Source: Catellatospora paridis (GTDB lineage: Bacteria > Actinomycetota > Actinomycetes > Mycobacteriales > Micromonosporaceae). From it: a stretch of 64,000 nucleotides of DNA. Location of the stretch: assembly GCF_009720365.1 (NCBI RefSeq), contig NZ_ML769312.1, forward strand, positions 372,001-436,000, in the 5' to 3' direction. This document shows, in pieces, positions 17,174-25,603 of this stretch. The number at the start of each line of letters is the position of its first letter. Within the stretch, counting starts at the first letter, position 1. A model generated the notes under the pieces. It was not told where the DNA came from, searched no databases, and saw only the letters and a list, made by a program, of their open reading frames with translations. Position numbers and translations under genes: made by a program.

Positions 17174-17746
17174 ATGTCAATGCAATGGTTGTCGCGCTTC
17201 GGCGCGGTCTGCGGCATCGTGCTCGGCCTGTCCCTGGGGGTGCCCGGCGTGGTGGAGGCGTTCACCGGGGAGACCGCGGTGACCAGCTTCGTCATCGGCC
17301 TGGGCGCGGCCTTCGGCGCTCCCGCGCTGTACGCGTACCAGCTGCGCCAGGCGGACGCGGCGGGCCGGTTCGGCGCGTTCGCGTTCGCCGTCAACGTCAT
17401 CGGGCTCGGGTTGTTCGCCGGGGTCGGGTTCGCGCTGAACCTGGTCCTGTTCTTCCTCGACCAGGCCACCGTCTCCGCCGTGCTCGACGGGCCGACCCGG
17501 TGGGCGATCCTCGCGAGCGCGGCCGTCTTCGTGATCGGCACGGTCCTGTTCGGATCCTCCATGATCCGAGCCCGGGTGCTGCCCCGCGTTGCGGCGGTGG
17601 GTTACACCGTCTCGCTGGTCCTGCTCGCCGTGCTCGCGTCGTTGCCGGACTCGTTGCTCGGCAGCGCCGTGCACGTCGCGGCCGCCGCGTCGCTGGTGTG
17701 GCTGTCCGCCGCCGTCTGGCCCGTACCCTCGACCCGTGAATCCTGA
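17174..17746 (+). CDS. Multi-pass membrane protein next to a two-component system
   Basis: 190 residues, about six hydrophobic helices (FGAVCGIVLGLSLGVPGVV, FVIGLGAAFGAPALYAY, FAFAVNVIGLGLFAGVGFAL, WAILASAAVFVIGTVLFG, and so on). No known domain recognised. ATG 17174 chosen because a TAGCGT -10-like box lies seven bases upstream (leaderless pattern). It overlaps the histidine kinase start by 11 bp and is probably co-transcribed, so it may be a sensor partner or a target. Confidence 0.75.
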   Translation: MSMQWLSRFGAVCGIVLGLSLGVPGVVEAFTGETAVTSFVIGLGAAFGAPALYAYQLRQADAAGRFGAFAFAVNVIGLGLFAGVGFALNLVLFFLDQATVSAVLDGPTRWAILASAAVFVIGTVLFGSSMIRARVLPRVAAVGYTVSLVLLAVLASLPDSLLGSAVHVAAAASLVWLSAAVWPVPSTRES

Positions 17747-18770
17747 CCGTTCCGTCCGGTGGGTGTCGCCGGTGCTGTACGCCGCGGTCCTGGCCGCCGG
17801 TCTGCACGCCTGGCTGGTCGGCATCGGCGACACCCGCCTGCCCTTCTTCCTCGGCGGGATGGCCGCGCTGTTCGCGCTGGAGTTCGTGCGGCACGACCTG
17901 GTCGCCCTGCTCGGCCGCATCGCGCTGATCGTCGCCGTCGTGTGGGCCGACGGCTCGGGGCTGTCCCGCGTGCTGTTCACCCTGCTGCCGTTCACCGCGT
18001 ACTTCGCCTTCGGCCGGACGGCGGGCATCGCGCTCGGCGCCGGCTGCCTGGCCGGGGTGGCCACGACCCTGCAGCTGCGCAGCCCCGGCTGGACGTCCGA
18101 CAGCGAGCAGGTGTCGGACCTGCTCATGCTCGCCCTGGCCATCGCCCTGGCCGTCGCGATGGCGGCGGTCGCCGTGGAGGAGCGCCAGGGACGTGAGCGC
18201 ATCGCCGCGCTGTCCGCCGCGGCCGAACGGCAGCGGCTCGCCCGCGACCTCCACGACGACCTGGGCCATCACCTGACGGCCGTCATCGTGCTGCTGGAGA
18301 AGGTGGAGGCGTTCGGTGAGCGCGACCCGCAGGCCGCGCAGCGCGCCCTGGCCGACGCGACCCGGTCGGCCCGGAGGGCGCTGGCCGACGTGCGTACCGC
18401 GGTGCGCACATGGGACTTCCACCTCGGCACGGCGCTGCGTGAGCTGTGCACCGACACGGTCGTGCTCAGGTTCGCGGGCGACGAGAGCCGCTACCCCGAG
18501 CCGGTGCTGCGCACCCTGTTCCACGCCGCGCAGGAGGCCATCACCAACGCCCGCCGGCACGCCGGGGACGGCGTCGTCGAGGTGCACGCCGAGCTGGGTC
18601 CGGACCGGGCGCTGCTGATCGTCACCGACACCGGCCCCGGGTTCGCCCCGGACCGGGAGGGGTACGGGCTGCGCGGCATGCGGCAGCGGGTCCGCGGGGT
18701 CGGCGGCGACATCGAGGTGGGTAGCGCGGGTTCGTCGGGCACCCGGATCGCAGTGACGGTGCCGCGGTGA
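17736..18770 (+). CDS. Sensor histidine kinase (NarL/DesK type, HisKA_3)
   Basis: 344 residues. About five N-terminal transmembrane helices (to ~150), then a short coiled region and the dimerisation/phosphoacceptor motif RQRLARDLHDDLGHHLTAV (His173). The GHKL ATPase domain follows: EAITNARRHAG (N box), VTDTGPGFAPDREGYGLRGM (G1) and GTRIAVTVP. Start GTG 17736 lies inside the end of the upstream membrane gene; a longer frame exists but would overlap that gene heavily. The stop overlaps the response regulator start (GTGA). The absence of an extracellular sensor domain suggests membrane-embedded sensing. Confidence 0.93.
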   Translation: MNPDRSVRWVSPVLYAAVLAAGLHAWLVGIGDTRLPFFLGGMAALFALEFVRHDLVALLGRIALIVAVVWADGSGLSRVLFTLLPFTAYFAFGRTAGIALGAGCLAGVATTLQLRSPGWTSDSEQVSDLLMLALAIALAVAMAAVAVEERQGRERIAALSAAAERQRLARDLHDDLGHHLTAVIVLLEKVEAFGERDPQAAQRALADATRSARRALADVRTAVRTWDFHLGTALRELCTDTVVLRFAGDESRYPEPVLRTLFHAAQEAITNARRHAGDGVVEVHAELGPDRALLIVTDTGPGFAPDREGYGLRGMRQRVRGVGGDIEVGSAGSSGTRIAVTVPR

Positions 18771-19393
18771 CGACACGGGTGGTGGTCGTCGACGACCAGC
18801 AGCTCATCCGGGAGGGCATCGCGTCCCTGCTCGGCATCCAGGACGGGGTCGAGGTCGTGGGCACGGCGGCCGACGGCCGCGAGGCGGTCGAGGTCGCCCT
18901 GCGCACCGGCCCCGACGTGGTGCTGATGGACGTGCGCATGCCGGGTATGGACGGCGTGGCGGCGGTGGCCGCGCTGTCGGTGAAGCTGCCGGCGTGCCGC
19001 GTGGTCATGCTGACCACCTTCGACGATCAGGACTACGTGGTCCGGGCGCTGCAGGCGGGCGCGGCCGGGTACCTGCTCAAAGACCTGCCGTCACGGGACC
19101 TGGCCGCCGCGGTGAAGCTCGCCCACGCGGGCGTGCTCCCGCTCGACCCGGTCGTGGCGGCGCGGCTGACCGCCGCCGTGCCGCAGCGATCACCGGCCGT
19201 CGCCCTGAGCATCCGGGAGTCCGACATCCTGCGGCTGGTCGCCCGAGGTATGACCAATCGCGAGATCGGCCGGGAGCTGCACCTGAGCGAGGGCACCGTC
19301 AAGAACCACATGTCGCGCATCCTCGACCGGCTCGGCCTGCGCGACCGTACTCAGGCCGCCGTCTACGCCCGCGACCACGGACTGCCGTCCTGA
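18767..19393 (+). CDS. Response regulator, NarL/LuxR family
   Basis: 208 residues. Receiver domain VVVVDDQQLIREGI with phosphoacceptor Asp55 in VVLMDVRMPGMDG, the Thr in MLTTFDD and Lys in YLLKDLP. C-terminal LuxR HTH: ALSIRESDILRLVARGMTNREIGRELHLSEGTVKNHMSRIL. Cognate partner of the upstream kinase (4-bp overlap). The target genes are not evident; autoregulation or control of the co-transcribed membrane protein is possible. Confidence 0.95.
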   Translation: MTTRVVVVDDQQLIREGIASLLGIQDGVEVVGTAADGREAVEVALRTGPDVVLMDVRMPGMDGVAAVAALSVKLPACRVVMLTTFDDQDYVVRALQAGAAGYLLKDLPSRDLAAAVKLAHAGVLPLDPVVAARLTAAVPQRSPAVALSIRESDILRLVARGMTNREIGRELHLSEGTVKNHMSRILDRLGLRDRTQAAVYARDHGLPS

Positions 19394-19491
19394 CGCCTGC
19401 CGCTGGAGCAGTTCCACTCCCGCCCGCACGGGCGAAGCGCCCGCACCGAAATTCCGCGGCCCCGGTCCGGGGGACGCGGTAGCTTGGCGCG

Positions 19492-20580
19492 GTGGTCGAC
19501 GATCTGGACGAAGTCCGAGCCCTGCTGCCCGGAGTGACCGTCTCCCCGGTGGACGCCCTCGGCGGCAGCGACCGCTCGGCGGTGCGCCGTGCACGGATCA
19601 CCCGCCCCGGCGAAGCGCCGACGACGGTGATCGTGAAGACGTTCGGCCATCCGGAGAGCTGGGCGCGCGAATCCGCCGCCCTCGCCGTGCTGCCCGCGGG
19701 CACGCCCGCGCCGCGGCTGCTGGCCGCCGGGGTATCGCCGCCCGTCGTGGTCATGTCCGACCTCGGCACCGGTACGAACGTGGCCGACGCCCTGCTCGGT
19801 GCGGACCCGTCCGCCGCCGAAGCCGCCGTGTACGCGTGGACCGACGCCATCGCGGCCGTGCACCAGGCGACGCTGGGGATGCGTGACACGTTCCGCGCCG
19901 AGCTGGATGCGCGGGCGCAGCCGGGTTCGGCGCCGCTGACCTCCGTCGCGGCGACCCTCGACCAGAACATCGCCGACCTGCGGCAGGCGTGCGGACCGCT
20001 CGGCGTCGCGGTGCCGGAGTCGCTGGCCGACGCGTTCCGGGCCCACGCGGCCCGCCTCGACGACGACGCCGCCTCGGCCCTGTCGCCGAGTGACGCGTGC
20101 CCGGACAACAACGTGTTCACCGCCGACGGCCTCGCCCTCATCGACTTCGAGCACGCCGAGTGGCGGCACGTCGCCTGGGATGTCGCGTACCTGCGGGTGC
20201 CGTGGCCGTCGTGCTGGTGCTCCTGGCGGCTGCCGGACGAGGTCGCCGACCGCGCGGTGGCCCGCTACCGGCAGGCCGCCGCCACCGGCCTGCCGTACGT
20301 GGCCACGCCGGAATTCGATCTCGACCTGGGCGCGGCCACGGATCTGTGGGCGGTGCTGTACTCGTCGTGGTTCCTGCCGCTGACGCTGTCCGGCGACCCG
20401 CTCGCGGCGGGCAGGCGGGACTCCCCACGCCGCCGTGCGCTGCTGCTGCACCGCCTCGAGCTCGCGGACCGGACGTCGGCGGCGCCGGAGATCGCGGCGT
20501 TCGCCGGTGAGCTGCGCGCGGCCCTGGTCGCCCGATGGGGCGAGGTGCCGCTGGCGCCGGCCCGCGCCTTCCGAACCTGA
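19492..20580 (+). CDS. Aminoglycoside-phosphotransferase-fold protein (APH family)
   Basis: 362 residues. Kinase-like N-lobe with VIVKTF (conserved Lys) and WARESAALAVLP; hinge VVMSDLGTG. The C-lobe has ALSPSDACPDNNVF where family members have HGD-x-x-x-x-N, followed by the metal-binding ALIDFEHAEW and WDVAYL. The usual HG before the catalytic Asp is replaced by PS while Asp and Asn are kept, so the protein may be active but atypical. GTG start has TAGCTT six bases upstream (leaderless pattern). Substrate unknown: small-molecule hydroxyl phosphorylation or fructosamine/choline kinase-like roles are options. Confidence 0.8.
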   Translation: MVDDLDEVRALLPGVTVSPVDALGGSDRSAVRRARITRPGEAPTTVIVKTFGHPESWARESAALAVLPAGTPAPRLLAAGVSPPVVVMSDLGTGTNVADALLGADPSAAEAAVYAWTDAIAAVHQATLGMRDTFRAELDARAQPGSAPLTSVAATLDQNIADLRQACGPLGVAVPESLADAFRAHAARLDDDAASALSPSDACPDNNVFTADGLALIDFEHAEWRHVAWDVAYLRVPWPSCWCSWRLPDEVADRAVARYRQAAATGLPYVATPEFDLDLGAATDLWAVLYSSWFLPLTLSGDPLAAGRRDSPRRRALLLHRLELADRTSAAPEIAAFAGELRAALVARWGEVPLAPARAFRT

Positions 20581-20602
20581 CGTGGCCTGGGAAGATCGTG
20601 CG

Positions 20603-21004
20603 GTGATCCAGATTCGGCAGTTCGGGTGGAGCGACTACGACGCCGTCGTGGCGGTGTGGGCGGCGGCGGGCCGGGAGGTCGTGCCGCGCGCCGAGCTGGC
20701 GGCGAAGCTGACCCGCGACCCTGAGCTGTTCCTCGTCGCGGAGACGGACGCGGACGTGGCCGGGGTGGTGATGGGCACGTACGACGGGCGGCGGGGTTGG
20801 ATCCTTCGGCTGGCCGTGCGGCCGGAGCACCGCCGCCGGGGCATAGCCGGTCAGCTGGTGAGCGAGCTGGAGCGGCGCTTCCGGCTGCTCGGCTGCCCGC
20901 GGGTGAACCTGCTGGTCATGCCCGACAACGAGGCTGGACTGCGATTCTGGCAGGGACTGGGCTACCTGCCCATGCCCGACGTCCTCTGCACCAAGCCGTT
21001 GTAG
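20603..21004 (+). CDS. GNAT-family N-acetyltransferase
   Basis: 133 residues. Acetyl-CoA binding motif LRLAVRPEHRRRGIAGQLVSEL, and the C-terminal FWQGLGYLPMPDVLCTKPL typical of RimI-like acetyltransferases. Start GTG 20603 (VIQIRQFGWSDYD) matches family N-termini; GTG 20582 is possible. It follows the phosphotransferase gene by 22 bp and may share its transcript. Confidence 0.85.
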   Translation: MIQIRQFGWSDYDAVVAVWAAAGREVVPRAELAAKLTRDPELFLVAETDADVAGVVMGTYDGRRGWILRLAVRPEHRRRGIAGQLVSELERRFRLLGCPRVNLLVMPDNEAGLRFWQGLGYLPMPDVLCTKPL

Positions 21005-21049
21005 CCCGCCGCCGGGATCGCGGGCCGCCGATTGCCGTCGTCCGGCCGG

Positions 21050-21619
21050 CTACTCGAGGTTCTCCCGGGACATCGGCGGGCCGATCCGGAAGTCCCGGAA
21101 CGTGGCCTCCAGACCGGCGCGCTCCGGCGAGCAGCACATGACCCCGACGTCGACGGTGGGCGGCAGGTCGAGGTGTCCCAGCCGCAGCAGCTGCCACGGG
21201 CCGTCCGCGCTGCGGCAGTGGACGGTCACGGCTGCACCGAACCGGGTGACCCGCATCGCGACCTCGCCCCGGTGTCCCTGCATCGACACCATCGACACGT
21301 CGGAGAACTCGCGCGTGTAGACCGTGCTGACGTGCAGCGTCCCCGAAGTGACCTCCAGCCCGGTCTTCAGCCAGTTGCGCTCGTCGGCCCGGACCATCAT
21401 GCCGGCCTGGTCGAACAGTGTCGTATGCGTGGCGGACACGACGACCTCGGCGGTGAAGTCCCCGGTCACGGGCCGGTGGTAGAAGTGCCCGTTGTCGGTG
21501 GTCCACCCGTAGAACGTCTCACGCCAGAAGTCCGTGCGCAGATCCGTGACAGCGCGCAGGACACCGTCCTCCTGCGACCACTCACCCGGCTCGTTGAGCC
21601 AGGACATCCCCGTCAGCAC
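21050..21619 (-). CDS. DUF1349-like beta-sandwich protein
   Basis: 189 residues. WLNEPGEWSQEDGVLRAVTDLRTDFWRETFYGW, then GDFTAEVVVSATHTTLFDQAGMMVRADERNWLKTGLE and VDVGVMCCSPER form the concanavalin-like fold seen in DUF1349 proteins (often called regulation of enolase 1). These are small cytosolic proteins of unknown activity. GTG 21619 carries a TACGCT box seven bases upstream; ATG 21607 is an alternative. Confidence 0.85.
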   Translation of the reverse strand: MLTGMSWLNEPGEWSQEDGVLRAVTDLRTDFWRETFYGWTTDNGHFYHRPVTGDFTAEVVVSATHTTLFDQAGMMVRADERNWLKTGLEVTSGTLHVSTVYTREFSDVSMVSMQGHRGEVAMRVTRFGAAVTVHCRSADGPWQLLRLGHLDLPPTVDVGVMCCSPERAGLEATFRDFRIGPPMSRENLE

Positions 21620-23175
21620 GGTGCTGAGCGTATCCGCAGGGCGCGATCCGCAATCACCCCTGGACCGTCGCTCATGCCGAGACCGGCAGCGTGCCGCTCA
21701 CGGGCGGCGAGGGCGTGCACGACCGGCGCGGTCGCCGGATACAGGGCGAGGTACAGCGCGTACAGCTCGTCGTAGTCGGCGTGGGCCGACGGCGACGGGG
21801 TCCGCGATTCGACGATCGGGTTCCACAGGTCGATGTCGGGGCTGCCGACCGCGCCCGCGGCCAGGAACGCCGCGCCGAACGCGGCCCCGATGGTCTGGGC
21901 GGGGATCGCCTGCGCCAGCCCGGTCACATCGGACACGAGCTGCGTCCACAGGCTGCCCTGCGCGCCGCCGCCGACCGCGACGATACGCGCGACGCGCCCG
22001 CCCGCCTGCTCGATCGCGGCCACGTTGTGCCGCACCCCGAACGCCGTCGCCTCCAGCGCCGCCCGGTAGAGGTCGCCGCGGGTGTGCGAGACGGTCAGCC
22101 CGGCGAGCACGCCGCGCGCGTCGGGGTCGGCGACCGGGGTCCGCTCTCCGGCGAAGTACGGCAGCATGAGCAGCCCGTGCGCGCCCGGCCCGGCCTGCTC
22201 GGCCAGCGCCAGCAACTCCGGATAGCCGGGCGAGCCGAACAGCTCGCGCAGCCAGCCGGTGATCGCGCCGGAGGTGGCCATACCCCCGGCGAGGTTGCGG
22301 GTGCCGGGCAGTGCGCCGACGGTGCCCCACAGCGTCGGCGAGGTCAGCGGCCGGTCCACGGTGTTGATGAGGAACATCGTGGTGCCGTACATGAGCATCA
22401 GGTCGCCGACCCGGTGCGCGCCGACGCTGATCGCCTCCGACCAGGCGTCGATCGTGCCCGCGATCACCGGGGTGCCCGGCGTGAGACCGGTTTCGGCGGC
22501 GGCCGCGGCCGTCACCCCGCCGACGGTGTCGCCGGGCCAGACCAGTGGCGGCAGCTGCAGCCCCGCGGCGACCTCGCCCACCCACGGGCCGTACCAGTCC
22601 TGCGTGCCCGCGTCGTACATCGGGGTGCACTGGCTGGCCGAGTGGTGGTCCAGGTAGTAGGCGCCGGTGAGGTGCCAGCCGAGCCATGTGCTGGGCTGGA
22701 AGAAGCGCCAGTCGCCTACGACGGCCTGCGGCTCGTGCTCGGCCAGCCAGGCCAGTTTCGGCCCGGCCGCCTGGGTGCTCAGCGACGAGCCGCAGCGCTC
22801 GCGGATCGCGTCGGCCCCGCCGAGCAGCCCGGTCAGCCGCTCGATCTGCGCGGTGGCGCGCGTGTCGATGCCGTACAGCATCGCGGGTCGGCGCGGCTCG
22901 CCCGCGAGGTCGGTGACCAGCACGCACGGGCCCATCCCGCTCACTCCGACCGCCTGGACCGGCCCGGCCTCGGGCGCGGTCAGCAGCTCGCGGACGATCC
23001 CCGCGGCCTCGTCCCACCACACGCGGGCGTCCATCTCGACGTGACCGGGTGCAGGCCGCTGCACGTCGTGCTCGCGGGTTGCGGTGGCGACGATCGTGCC
23101 GTCGAGCGTGACGAGCACGCCCTTGCTGCTCGACGTTCCGATGTCGACGCCGAGGACACAGGCTTGCCGCAACAT
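21613..23175 (-). CDS. FGGY-family carbohydrate kinase (xylulokinase-like)
   Basis: 520 residues. ATPase fold: CVLGVDIGTSSSKGVLV (phosphate 1), VSGMGPCVLVTD, GTIDAWSEAISVGA (phosphate 2), and VAVGGGAQGSLWTQLVSDVTG (FGGY signature region) with IGAAFGAAFLA. ATP-dependent phosphorylation of a ketose or polyol; gluconate, xylulose or ribulose are possible. A perfect GAAATCGATTTC operator lies 16 bp upstream of the ATG and a LacI regulator gene is directly upstream, so expression is probably sugar-induced. No sugar transporter is adjacent. The stop overlaps the DUF1349 start region. Confidence 0.92.
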   Translation of the reverse strand: MLRQACVLGVDIGTSSSKGVLVTLDGTIVATATREHDVQRPAPGHVEMDARVWWDEAAGIVRELLTAPEAGPVQAVGVSGMGPCVLVTDLAGEPRRPAMLYGIDTRATAQIERLTGLLGGADAIRERCGSSLSTQAAGPKLAWLAEHEPQAVVGDWRFFQPSTWLGWHLTGAYYLDHHSASQCTPMYDAGTQDWYGPWVGEVAAGLQLPPLVWPGDTVGGVTAAAAAETGLTPGTPVIAGTIDAWSEAISVGAHRVGDLMLMYGTTMFLINTVDRPLTSPTLWGTVGALPGTRNLAGGMATSGAITGWLRELFGSPGYPELLALAEQAGPGAHGLLMLPYFAGERTPVADPDARGVLAGLTVSHTRGDLYRAALEATAFGVRHNVAAIEQAGGRVARIVAVGGGAQGSLWTQLVSDVTGLAQAIPAQTIGAAFGAAFLAAGAVGSPDIDLWNPIVESRTPSPSAHADYDELYALYLALYPATAPVVHALAARERHAAGLGMSDGPGVIADRALRIRSAPC

Positions 23176-23190
23176 GCCCGTACCCTGGCA

Positions 23191-23202
23191 GAAATCGATT
23201 TC
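23191..23202. promoter_or_regulatory. LacI-type operator of the sugar kinase
   Basis: Perfect 12-bp palindrome GAAATCGATTTC between the LacI regulator and the kinase start. A closely related site is at 24324-24335. Confidence 0.8.
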
Positions 23203-23243
23203 ACCGTCAAGCACCGACGACACCGCGGGTGTCGCGCACGGTC

Positions 23244-24221
23244 TCAGCCGACGCGGGTCAGCTGGTTGCGCAGCACGATGGTGCGGGCCGGCTGGTCGTC
23301 GCCGCCGATCCGCTCCAGCAGCAGTTTCGCGGCGGTGATGCCCAGGTGCCGGGCCGGCATGTGCACCACGGTGATCGGGATCGGCGCCAGCGGCAGGAAG
23401 GGCAGGTCGCCGAAGACGGCCACGCCGGTGGCCGGGGGCAGTCTGCCCTGCTCGGACAGCACCCGCAGGGCGCCGGCGCTCATCAGGCTGTTGGCGACGA
23501 ACACCGCGTCCGGCGGCTCCGGCAGGGCCAGCAACTCGCTCATCGCCGCGGCGCCGCCGTCGCCGCGGAAGTCGGCGAAGCGCAGGTAGTGGTCGTCGGC
23601 CTCGGCAGGGCGGCCGCCGGTGACCGCGTCGCGCCAGCCGTCGGCGCGCTGGGTGGCGGTCTCGACGTCGCTCGGGCCGGTGATGCACGCGATGCGCTGG
23701 AAACCCTGCTCCACCAGGGTCTGGGTGGCCGCGCGGCCACCGGCCCGGTTGTCGACGGTGACCGCGTCGACGTCCACGCCGTGCGGGCTGCGGTCGACCG
23801 CCACCACCGGGCACCTGCGGGCGAGCAGGCCGCTCAGGTCGCTGTCGCCGCCCGCGGCCGCGATGATCACGCCGGCCATGGTGGCGCTCAGCGCGATGTC
23901 GAGGTAGCGCAGTTCCTTCTCGTGGTCCTCGTCGGTGTTGCACAGCACCACCGAGTAGCCGGCAGCGTGTGCCACGTCCTCGACGCCGCGCGCCAGCGCG
24001 GTGAAGAACGGGTTCTCGATGTCCGGGATGACCAGGGCGATCACCTCGGAGCTCTGCAACCGCAGGGTGCGCGCGGTACGGCTCGGCGTGAACGCCAGCG
24101 CCTTGGCCGCCTTGCGCACCGCCTCGGCCTTCTCGGGGGACACGTTGGCGCCGTTGAACACGCGCGACACGGTGGCAGGGGAGACCCCGGCCGCGGCGGC
24201 GACCTCGTAGATCGTTGGCAT
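23244..24221 (-). CDS. LacI-family transcriptional regulator
   Basis: 325 residues. N-terminal HTH MPTIYEVAAAAGVSPATVSR and hinge VFNGANVSPEKAEAVRKAA, followed by a periplasmic-binding-protein-like effector domain (ALVIPDIENPFFTALARGVE ... VVAVDRSP ... AAMSELLALPEPPDAVFVAN). Start ATG 24221 chosen for GAGG five bases upstream; an in-frame ATG 60 bp further up has a non-family N-terminus. Operator-like palindromes upstream of itself and of the kinase suggest autorepression and control of the kinase. Confidence 0.95.
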   Translation of the reverse strand: MPTIYEVAAAAGVSPATVSRVFNGANVSPEKAEAVRKAAKALAFTPSRTARTLRLQSSEVIALVIPDIENPFFTALARGVEDVAHAAGYSVVLCNTDEDHEKELRYLDIALSATMAGVIIAAAGGDSDLSGLLARRCPVVAVDRSPHGVDVDAVTVDNRAGGRAATQTLVEQGFQRIACITGPSDVETATQRADGWRDAVTGGRPAEADDHYLRFADFRGDGGAAAMSELLALPEPPDAVFVANSLMSAGALRVLSEQGRLPPATGVAVFGDLPFLPLAPIPITVVHMPARHLGITAAKLLLERIGGDDQPARTIVLRNQLTRVG

Positions 24222-24602
24222 CGCTTCCTCGTCGATCGGCCGGCTGCCCGCCGGTGGAGCTGGGGTCCGGGCTCGGGGCATCGGCGACCCGTCGACACGG
24301 CGGCGCCCTCACCGTACCCTAATGAAATCGATTGCACGCGGTGTCCTCTGCCCGCAGTCGAGCCTGCCCCGAATCTTCGAGGAGAGTGTGCGGTCACCGT
24401 GGACCCCAGTACGATCGCACGGCTGCGGGCCGTGCAGACCCGCTCGATCAGTCCGGAGGACTTCGACGGGTCGGCAGGTGGTTCCTCATCGCCGAAACCA
24501 ACTTCCGCGCTGTGGGAGCCTGGACCCGCGTCACGGTGAACTTCAACAGCGGCTCCCGTACCGCCGATCGACTGCCTACGGATCTCCGCCGCGGGCTGCG
24601 AT
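24222..24602. other. Intergenic region with operator; no convincing gene
   Basis: Contains GAAATCGATTGC at 24324-24335, one mismatch from the kinase operator in the right half, about 100 bp upstream of the LacI start. The remaining 270 bp contain only short conflicting frames. One stretch around 24390-24470 (reading DPSTIARLRAVQTRSISPEDFD) looks gene-like and then breaks, so a decayed gene fragment is possible. Confidence 0.6.
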
Positions 24603-25190
24603 ATGGGTTCGACAGCGCCCCGGCAAGACTGGTTCGCTTGCCGGGTGGATCAGGCCGTGTTCTTCACCCACCCCAACCGTGCCCACGGCCCGGGGGCAGC
24701 CCTACGACGCTTGGGAATCCAGGTAAATGGTGAGGACCTGCGCCTCATCGCGGCCGAGGCGACCCGTGATCTCTGGCGGACCGAACTCTCTGGCCGGTAT
24801 GACGGCGAGAAGTTGTGGCGGTTCGTGCTCGATCAGTACACGGACCTGTGGGCCTTTGAGCTGAGCGTGCCGTCGAGGCTGCTGCTCGGTGAGCCGGACG
24901 AAGACCACCGGCGGACACACGGCCTGTGGGATGGCCGCACACCCCTGTTGGGCTGCGGCTCGTGCGGCCACTGGGAATGCTGGCCGCTGCTTGCCGTGAT
25001 TAGCGCCGACGACTGCATCGTGACCTGGTCGGAGTTCGCTCAGCCGCGCCGCGAGCAGTGGGGCGAGCTGCTGATCGGGCCGTACACCTTCGATCGCGCC
25101 GCATATGAGGCGGCGCTGGCCGACCCTGAGGTGCTCGACGCCGATCCCGGGTGGGCCTGGCTGCCCAGCGACGATGATCCCAACGCGTGA
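24603..25190 (+). CDS. Conserved-looking hypothetical protein with CxxC...C cluster
   Basis: 195 residues as drawn; GTG at 24645 is an alternative start. The central part reads DLRLIAAEATRDLWRTEL and FVLDQYTDLWAFEL, then LLGCGSCGHWECWPLLA with three cysteines close together (possible metal site), and EWGELLIGPYTFDRAAYEAAL after a VTWSEF segment. The Cys-Gly-x-x-x-C-W-P-L pattern is one I associate with small actinobacterial proteins of unknown role, but I cannot name a family. No catalytic residues recognised. An IS remnant follows directly. Confidence 0.65.
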   Translation: MGSTAPRQDWFACRVDQAVFFTHPNRAHGPGAALRRLGIQVNGEDLRLIAAEATRDLWRTELSGRYDGEKLWRFVLDQYTDLWAFELSVPSRLLLGEPDEDHRRTHGLWDGRTPLLGCGSCGHWECWPLLAVISADDCIVTWSEFAQPRREQWGELLIGPYTFDRAAYEAALADPEVLDADPGWAWLPSDDDPNA

Positions 25191-25303
25191 CCCGCGCCGC
25201 CCCGACTGTCGTGGATCTCGGGTGAGGTCGCGTAGCCAGATCTTCATCGTGGCGACGTCGACCCGCGGCCTGGTACATGAACTCTTTCGCTCGTCGGTGT
25301 AGC

Positions 25304-25559
25304 AGTCGATGCGCAGCGCGTCGCAGATCGTCGCCCAGGTCCCATCCAGGGCCCAGCGGCGTTTGCGCTGGTACACCGTCTTCCACGGGCCGAACCGTGC
25401 CGGCAGGTCCCGCCAGGTGATCCCGGTCCGCTCCCGGCACAAGATCCACGAGATCGTCGTCCGATGATCACGCCACCGGCCACCATGCTGCGTATCCACG
25501 GGCAGCAGCGGCTTCAGCATCTCCCACTCAGCATCGGTGAGCTCGAAGCGTCCGGACAC
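25304..25559 (-). pseudogene. IS5-family transposase, N-terminal fragment
   Basis: About 85 residues read FELTDAEWEMLKPLLPVD, GGRWRDHRTTISWILCRERTG, TWRDLPARFGPWKTVYQRKRRW: the N-terminal DUF4096-type domain of IS5 transposases. Homology fades after ICDALRID, and the DDE catalytic core is absent. Preceded by GTG at 25559. On its outer side the sequence GGCGTGTCTCTTGGATC (complement at 25586-25602) resembles an IS terminus. The other end was not found. Confidence 0.8.
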
Positions 25560-25603
25560 GACACACGTGATACTCGCGTGCGTCCAGATCCAAGAGACAC
25601 GCC

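Noticed and set aside
24322-24733. Overlapping short frames between the LacI gene and the Cys-rich gene
   Set aside because: They conflict with each other, have no ribosome binding site and resemble no family. Kept only as a possible decayed fragment.
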